Origin: Pomphorhynchus laevis
Lineage: Eukaryota; Acanthocephala; Palaeacanthocephala; Echinorhynchida; Pomphorhynchidae
Length of the DNA: 64,000 bases
Direction: 5' to 3'
Assembly (NCBI GenBank): GCA_012934845.2
Contig: WNNJ02003384.1
Location: 1 to 64,000, forward strand
Positions within the stretch are counted from its first letter, which is position 1, and each line of letters begins with the position of its first letter. The position numbers and the translations under genes are program-made. The notes beneath the pieces were generated by a model. That model ran no database searches. It was not told the origin of the DNA and saw only the letters and a program-made list of their open reading frames with translations. Positions 58,401 through 64,000 of this stretch are shown piece after piece.

Positions 58401-58504
58401 ATTTACGACGGATACCAAGCAGCAAGGATGTTTAAAATAATTTGTAAGATTAAAATTTCTTAAAAAATTATATTTCTTAAAAAATATATTTCTTAAATTT
58501 TTGA

Positions 58505-59225
58505 ATGCTTGAGCAAATTTATATGAACATATATTTCATATATTTATATAATTTAGATTATTTTTTTACACAGTTATGAGCAAATTCATATTCTATAAAG
58601 CTTAAAAACAAATCAGCTATAATTGGGCTACTATTACCTCATTTTGGAACACATTTTATTTGTCTAAATATGGATGTCCCTACTTTTAAATAATTTTGAT
58701 TTATTAAAATATTTAAGGATTCTATTAATTCAATTTCGTCCATATATTTATATTTACTTTATGGTTTAATTTTTTAGATAGGCGTTATAATTATTATAAC
58801 ATATATATGTATATCTTTTTCCGAATATAAGATTAATTAATTTTACTAACGCTTCTTTAATATCTACTAAATCTAGATTTGTGTAAAGCGTACTAAAATC
58901 GTATGGACTTATATTCTGAAAATTTATTCCTTTTGTCTATTCTAAAAAATATTTTGTGGAATTAATACTGAAACAGTGTTTTATACCTGTATTAATTTCG
59001 ATTACCTTGTAATTTTTTTAAAGTGTGCTTTAATTACTTTAAGTATTTTATTCATATAGTCAGAAAGTGGTTTTAATGTACATTTAAAAGCACTACATAT
59101 GAACCTCGGTTTTATTGGATTTTTATGTAATTTTGGATTCCAATATAATATAGGTATAGTTTTATTATCTGATTCAATTTTTATACCCTTTTTAGCCATT
59201 ATAGAACAGTGACAAATTATAAAAA
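58505..59225 (-). mobile_element. Penelope-like RT fragment
   Basis: It covers the entry and central RT regions: IPILYWNPKLHKNPIKPRFI and CSAFKCTLKPLS at 59002-59199, with the later region to ~58560. Its closest relative in the window is the copy at 35.9-36.7 kb. Truncated and broken. Confidence 0.8.
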
Positions 59226-59699
59226 TTTATTCCTTTTGTCTGTTCTGAAAATTCTTTTGAAATTACAATCAACTAGCAGATAATCAACAAGCAGTTGATT
59301 AACTGCTTGTTTTCTTTTATCCATCTAACGATCCAAATTTCATATAAGTATTTTACTTCCAAAAAGGTTGAATATTCATCAGGATTCTAAACAAACAGTT
59401 CTCGTGTTCGAAATGCAAGTTTTAATATTTTCAAGTTTTAATATTTGTAGGTTTTATATTTTGCTGCTGATACTTAGCTGTTATCTATTGTCTTCACGTT
59501 GATGTCGCTATTGTTATGTATCATTACCACGTGACCTGATGTCAAGTGCACCAACATCATTATAAACGATGGCGTCGTAGTAGCAAAAATAACGTTATTT
59601 TATATTTCGATAACGTCCGCATTTTAATTCCAAAAATCCATACAATCGATATCTTAGTCTTAGATGTTTCTTCACTTGCTACCTTGTAAAATACAATAT
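59226..59699. other. Spacer, nothing recognised
   Basis: Sequence between the Penelope-like fragment and the LINE monomer array. No gene is visible. Confidence 0.35.
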
Positions 59700-60655
59700 T
59701 CTGGCAGAATTGTTTGATATTTTCATGTAAATATTTTACTTCCTGAACTTTTACATCACTTTTGAGATTAGTTCCCTACACTCTTCAGTTGTTAGCTATC
59801 AACACATTATTTGGCAGATCCCATCGTTTGTTTTGTAGATCAACTGTCAATTCGTGTATTTTCCTTTTAAAACTGCTTTTTATCATATAATACAAAGGTA
59901 TAAAACACGCGAGAAGATTTTGTGCGGCGCGAGACTTTTTAATGAATCTTTCAACTTTATTTTTTTTTGTGATTTTGATTGATATATTCATGTAAATATT
60001 CTACTTCCTGAATTGTTATTTCTTTTAAGATTAGTTCCATTCACTCTTTAGTTGTTGCCTATCAACACCTAATTATTTGGCAGATCCCTTTGTTTGTTTT
60101 GTTGATCATCTGCCAATTCGTGTACTTTCCTTTTAAAACTGATTTTAATCCCCTAACACAGGTATCAAACACGCGAGAAGATTTTGTGCGACGCGAGATT
60201 TTTTATGAATCTTTCAATTTGTTTTGTGATTTTGTTTGATATTTTCTTATAAATATTTCACTTCATGAACTTTTACATCTGTTTTAAGATTAGTTCCCTA
60301 CACTCTTCAGTTATTACCTATCAACACCTAATTATTCGGCAGATCCCTTCGTTTGTCTTGCAGATCACCTGCCAATTCGTGTCCCTTCCTTTTAAAATTG
60401 CTTCTAATCCTCTAACACAAAAGTATCAAACACGCGAGGAGATTTTGTGCGGCCCGCGAGACATTTTATGAATCTTTCAACTTTAAATTTTATTGTAATT
60501 TTGTTTGATATTTTCATATAAATATTTCACTTTCTGAACTTTTACATCTTTTATAAGATTAGTTCCCTACACTCTCCAGTTGTTGGCTATCAACACATTA
60601 TTTGGCAGATCCCTTCGTTTGTTTTGTTGATCACTTGTCAATTCGTGTACTCCCC
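59700..60655 (+). repeat. Four ~260-bp tandem monomers upstream of a LINE
   Basis: The anchor GGCAGATC occurs at about 59813, 60079, 60338 and 60604 (spacings 266, 259, 266). Each unit also shares CTTCCTGAACTTTTACATC-like and CACGCGAGAAGATTTTGTGC phrases. The last unit stops at ~60655, where the LINE 5' end begins. Some LINEs carry such monomers as a renewable promoter. Confidence 0.85.
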
Positions 60656-60659
60656 TGTG

Positions 60660-61975
60660 CTGGCGTTTGGGCGTTTTTATCTTCTTATTGTTGCATAGTG
60701 CGTTGGTAAGATGCTCAATGAACACTACATCAATGATAGTGTTGTGCCGACCGTATTACTGCAAAGCGAGAAGCAGTAGCGAATTGTTTATGGTAACAAA
60801 AATGGATCAAAATCCAGGTAATTCTAAGGAAATGTTGACTGTATCTATACCAAAGGTGAGTGCATTGTTATCCTATGATTATGATGGCAAGGGGATACTT
60901 CCCCCATACCCAAGCTGAGAAATCTCATAATTATAAAACTCTCAGAGCCTATAGAAAGGCACAAATTATACAATTTTTTCTTGTGTAGTTTTGCAGAACA
61001 GTTCCGTAACAGAATACTGCTTAACTCGGTTAGTTATTACTAAACGGAGATCACAATTTCATTTGCCACCTCAGAGTTGGCAAATGCATTCAAAGAATTC
61101 TTTGATCAAATATCACCAAGTTTGGTAGCCTAACTTCTAAGCCCATCATGGCTTCATTAAAAGTAACTAATCTTCCTCCACACCTGGAGCAAACAGACGT
61201 TAACGCTCTTCAATTATACTTTAAAGTATTCAATTTTCGCCCCGTTAAGGGGAAGAATGGGCAATATATTCCTATTGGTTTTGTCTCGGCGCCGCCGACA
61301 TTGCCGAGATATTGTCTAAAACATCATGTAACCCATTCATGGGTTTTAATTTAAAATTTCTTCTCCTCTCTAACGATGACTTTACGTTCCCCCACTGCAA
61401 TCTCTGTCATGGATGGGGGGAACTGGGCCTCAATGTGCAAGGAAGAGAAGATTTGTGGATTTTGCTCTTCCAAAAAATGTATAGACATCAGGGGTCAGTG
61501 TTCCTCTACCCCGCGGTGTGTAAACAGTAATGATCCGCATCCATCCTGATCTAGGAGGTGTGATGCCTTTAAGGCCTATCGGATAAAATGCTGTAATTCA
61601 CCGACAATAAAAACTCCTGGCAGCTATGCAGATACCAGCGGTAGAATGTCAGACAAGGACATCATACATCTTCTGGACGCTCAAAAACAATCTATATTGA
61701 GACAAATGGAGCAGCTCCTCACAAGTCATTTTGCTATGTTATATTCAACTCCTACGTTCCCTCCTTCAACGATTCCAGAATCAAAGAAACGGGGGGCTTC
61801 GGCCCACACCGTGCCTCCATTGAAGGTTGGCAAACTGCTCAAGTCCATGTCCGGAAAGGCCTCCATCACGGGAAATGAAGATGCTGTCCTGGGGCAAGTA
61901 CCTACGCTGGACGGAGCTGGTGGCGGGAAGGGAAACCTTCCAGCAGTAGCTCTGTCTAAGTAAGCAATCCCCCAA
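60660..61975 (+). mobile_element. LINE ORF1 region with CCHC knuckles, degraded
   Basis: Successive frames carry a nucleic-acid-binding type segment (ASLKVTNLPPHLEQTDVNAL, NFRPVKGKNGQYIPIGF) and then a cysteine-rich knuckle block (EEKICGFCSSKKCID, CSSTPRCVNSNDPHPS). A C-terminal hydrophilic stretch (MSDKDIIHLLDAQKQSILRQ) ends at 61963. This is the layout of ORF1 proteins of Jockey-superfamily LINEs, which bind the element RNA. Several frame changes are needed to read across it, so it is not functional as it stands. Confidence 0.65.
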
Positions 61976-61989
61976 TCCAACTAATCCAT

Positions 61990-64000
61990 CACAATGCAGA
62001 GTACTCGTGAGCCTTTTTCACTAAATATCCTTCAGTGAAATTCGGGAGGTGCTTCTGCCCTTAGACTTTTATCTGGTAGAGATGCAGATGTTGTAGTCCT
62101 TCAGGAGACACGGTCTATCCGTCTTCCCCATGACATTACTCGATTTATCCCAAAGCATATATGTTCCCACTATACTCCGTACATAATCCCACCTCACTCC
62201 TCTTCATCTCAAGGACTTTTGACCTTAGTTAAGTGCTCCTTAAAGTCCTCCCTCTTATTAAAGTACTCATGTCCAGCCATGTCTTGTTTAGTAGTTTCAC
62301 TCTGTAATAACGGTAAACGCCTCAGTCTAGCCAATGTCTACATCCGTCCAGGGAAAATTCACAAGAACCGTGACCTCCTGGATAGTATTATTGACAGCGG
62401 TTATGACATGATACTTGGGGATTTCAACGACAGAACTGGTCGTTGGATAAATGCAGCAATTTGCAGAGCTAGGAACTGTTATCTTATTCACAAACCCCCA
62501 TCCCCTACCTTTCATTGCACATCAACAAATTCTATCCTCGACATTTTACTGCTTCACTCGAGGTGTCTGTTAAAACCCCTCTGCACAAAGTAGTCGCGCC
62601 AGCAATTGTCCACCTCTCATGACCTAATTCGTTGGAGAATTGATGAAGATATGTTGCTTCGAAGGAGGTTTCAATTTGATCCGATCATAGTGGCCTTCTT
62701 TCGAGCGGCTATCCAACTCTTTCCCAGAATAGGAAATGAGAGTCTGACCGAATTTAATACCTACCTCTTTTCGCAAGCTACCGCAATTTTATCGACTACC
62801 TATAAACGTCGTATATACAATCCCACTCAGACAAAACTCAAGGTCCTAGCGAAACTGCTTAACCTCCCTAATCTCTCTGTTTCCGCCAGACAGGCTCTTT
62901 CTAATGAATACTGGAGCACTAGATATAGGTTCCAGCTGAGTAGGGATAGGACAATATTACTCGTCTTAATCTTTCTCAGTCTTCCTTTTGGAAGATTTTC
63001 AAGAAGAAAAGTTTGTTTGATGGAAGGATAGAGCATTAGGTTGGATAGGGAATGTAGGCCTTGATAAAGTTTTGGAGGAGTCACTAGCCCTACACAACTA
63101 TGGAGCCACTCAATCACCTCAACCAATCCCGCCTTGGTGTAACTTCAGGAGTAGGGATCTGTCTGTTAGGATGTCCTTAACTCCTGGGGTCCACTCCCGG
63201 GCACCTCCAAATCCGTCGCTCCGCTTTCTTCTCGGTTCTGTCAGCTTCTGACAGCTGATCAGAGAAGAGAGGTGGACGTCACAATGCTTTTAGCCTCTCC
63301 ATCCGATGTAGCAGACATCAATATTAGTAAGCGTGTTTTTATTCCTAAGAAAAAATCCTGCTCATGCCCTAAAGATTTGCGACCCATTTCGATTCAAAAT
63401 GCCCTCGTGTCGATTTACGAAAAAGCGCTTGCGCGTAAAATCCGCGACCATTTAAGTATGCGTAATTTGATCCCTCCAGGTTTTCATGTGTTCGTCAAAG
63501 GTCGCTCGGTCCATTCAGCAGTTGGAGAGGTGGAACAGTTTTGTCGGGATAATACCCATCGTCTACTTGTGGCTGTTTTCCTCGACTTTTCTGCTGCATT
63601 TGACCGCATATCCATTACTTTTGTGATCTCTTCTCTTAAGTCCCTCGGGTTGCCTGCGAGAATTGTGAACAGAGTGGAGATCCTGCTGTATACCAAGCGA
63701 TTTTACTATGAAGACGATCCTGATGCGCGTCAGTTCTACCCTATTACGGGTGTACCTCAAGGATTCCAACTTTCTCCCCTCATATATCTTGCTGCTTCCA
63801 TTAACCTCTTTAAAATATTTAAACGTGAACAACGTCTAGTGGTGTACGCTGATGACACCACAGCCCTGTTCACTGGACACAGGTGTAAAGACGTAGTCTC
63901 TAACATCAGCCGTTTCGTTTTAAGATTAAAAGACCAGTTACCCATGTCCAATCTTATTTTTAACTCCGTCAAATCGCAGACGGTTGTCTTTCATGGCACC
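61990..64000 (+). mobile_element. LINE ORF2: APE endonuclease and reverse transcriptase (Jockey superfamily), runs off the window
   Basis: The endonuclease begins SLNILQ, continues NSGGASALRLLSGRDADVVV with LQETRS, and reaches ILGDFNDRTGRW and SILDILLLHSR. A connecting region (62600-63030) follows. RT motifs come next: KDLRPISIQNALVSIYEKAL, VAVFLDFSAAFDR with the first catalytic Asp, GVPQG, and VVYADDTTALF with the catalytic pair. The reading frame shifts or stops a few times (for example the endonuclease Trp position reads as a stop near 62037), so this copy is defective but fairly well preserved. The RT thumb and 3' end lie beyond 64000. ORF1, ORF2 and the upstream monomers share one strand, so it is a nearly full-length copy. 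Confidence 0.82.

Noticed and set aside
61312-61530. 72-codon frame as a separate gene
   Set aside because: It overlaps the CCHC knuckle block of LINE ORF1, which is read in another frame.

Overview
The window is AT-rich animal DNA, most probably from an arthropod. It has spliced muscle-type immunoglobulin-repeat exons with GT-AG introns, a TATA-driven intronless actin, an intronless arrestin-fold gene, and abundant Penelope-like, LINE, SINE-like and Tc1/mariner-like remnants. Nothing in the sequence fixes the species. All coordinates were read by eye, so repeat edges may be off by a few to some tens of bases.

Layout. 1-930: N-terminal piece of a FLYWCH/MULE-type transposase with a 218-bp tandem duplication and a palindrome. 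1936-3281: actin gene with TATA box and poly(A) signal. 4.3-5.8 kb: Penelope-like fragments. 6304-10758: an unrecognised two-exon gene whose 4-kb intron is filled with LINE debris. 11.3-12.1 kb: a foldback repeat and LINE tails. 13267-14370: arrestin-domain protein. 14.9-24.5 kb: a dense repeat block with Penelope-like pieces, a tRNA-headed SINE-like unit, a 351-bp tandem element carrying three perfect hammerhead ribozymes (18171-19028), and a 2.8-kb two-unit satellite that itself holds a hammerhead-like fold (19243-22065). 26280-54464, minus strand: ten exons, all in matching phase, of the 3' end of a large I-set immunoglobulin protein. Its introns hold Penelope-like copies, CR1/L2-like LINE tails, a terminal-inverted-repeat element, a SINE-like pair, and a 6.6-kb minisatellite with a nearly pure 14-bp core of about 244 copies. 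55.7-64 kb: a broken Tc1/mariner-like transposase, more Penelope-like RT, then a Jockey-superfamily LINE (CCHC ORF1, APE endonuclease, RT) that leaves the window at its right edge and is preceded by four ~260-bp tandem monomers.

The strongest signal is the ribozyme-bearing tandem element. Three identical 49-nt type I hammerhead motifs sit exactly 351 bp apart, and the monomer has long self-complementary arms. This is the architecture of animal retrozymes: non-autonomous elements that spread through small self-cleaved circular RNAs. A second, unrelated tandem family beside it has a degenerate hammerhead-like fold with a minimal helix III and one covarying helix-I pair. Penelope-like RT fragments, which are candidate helpers, lie on both sides.
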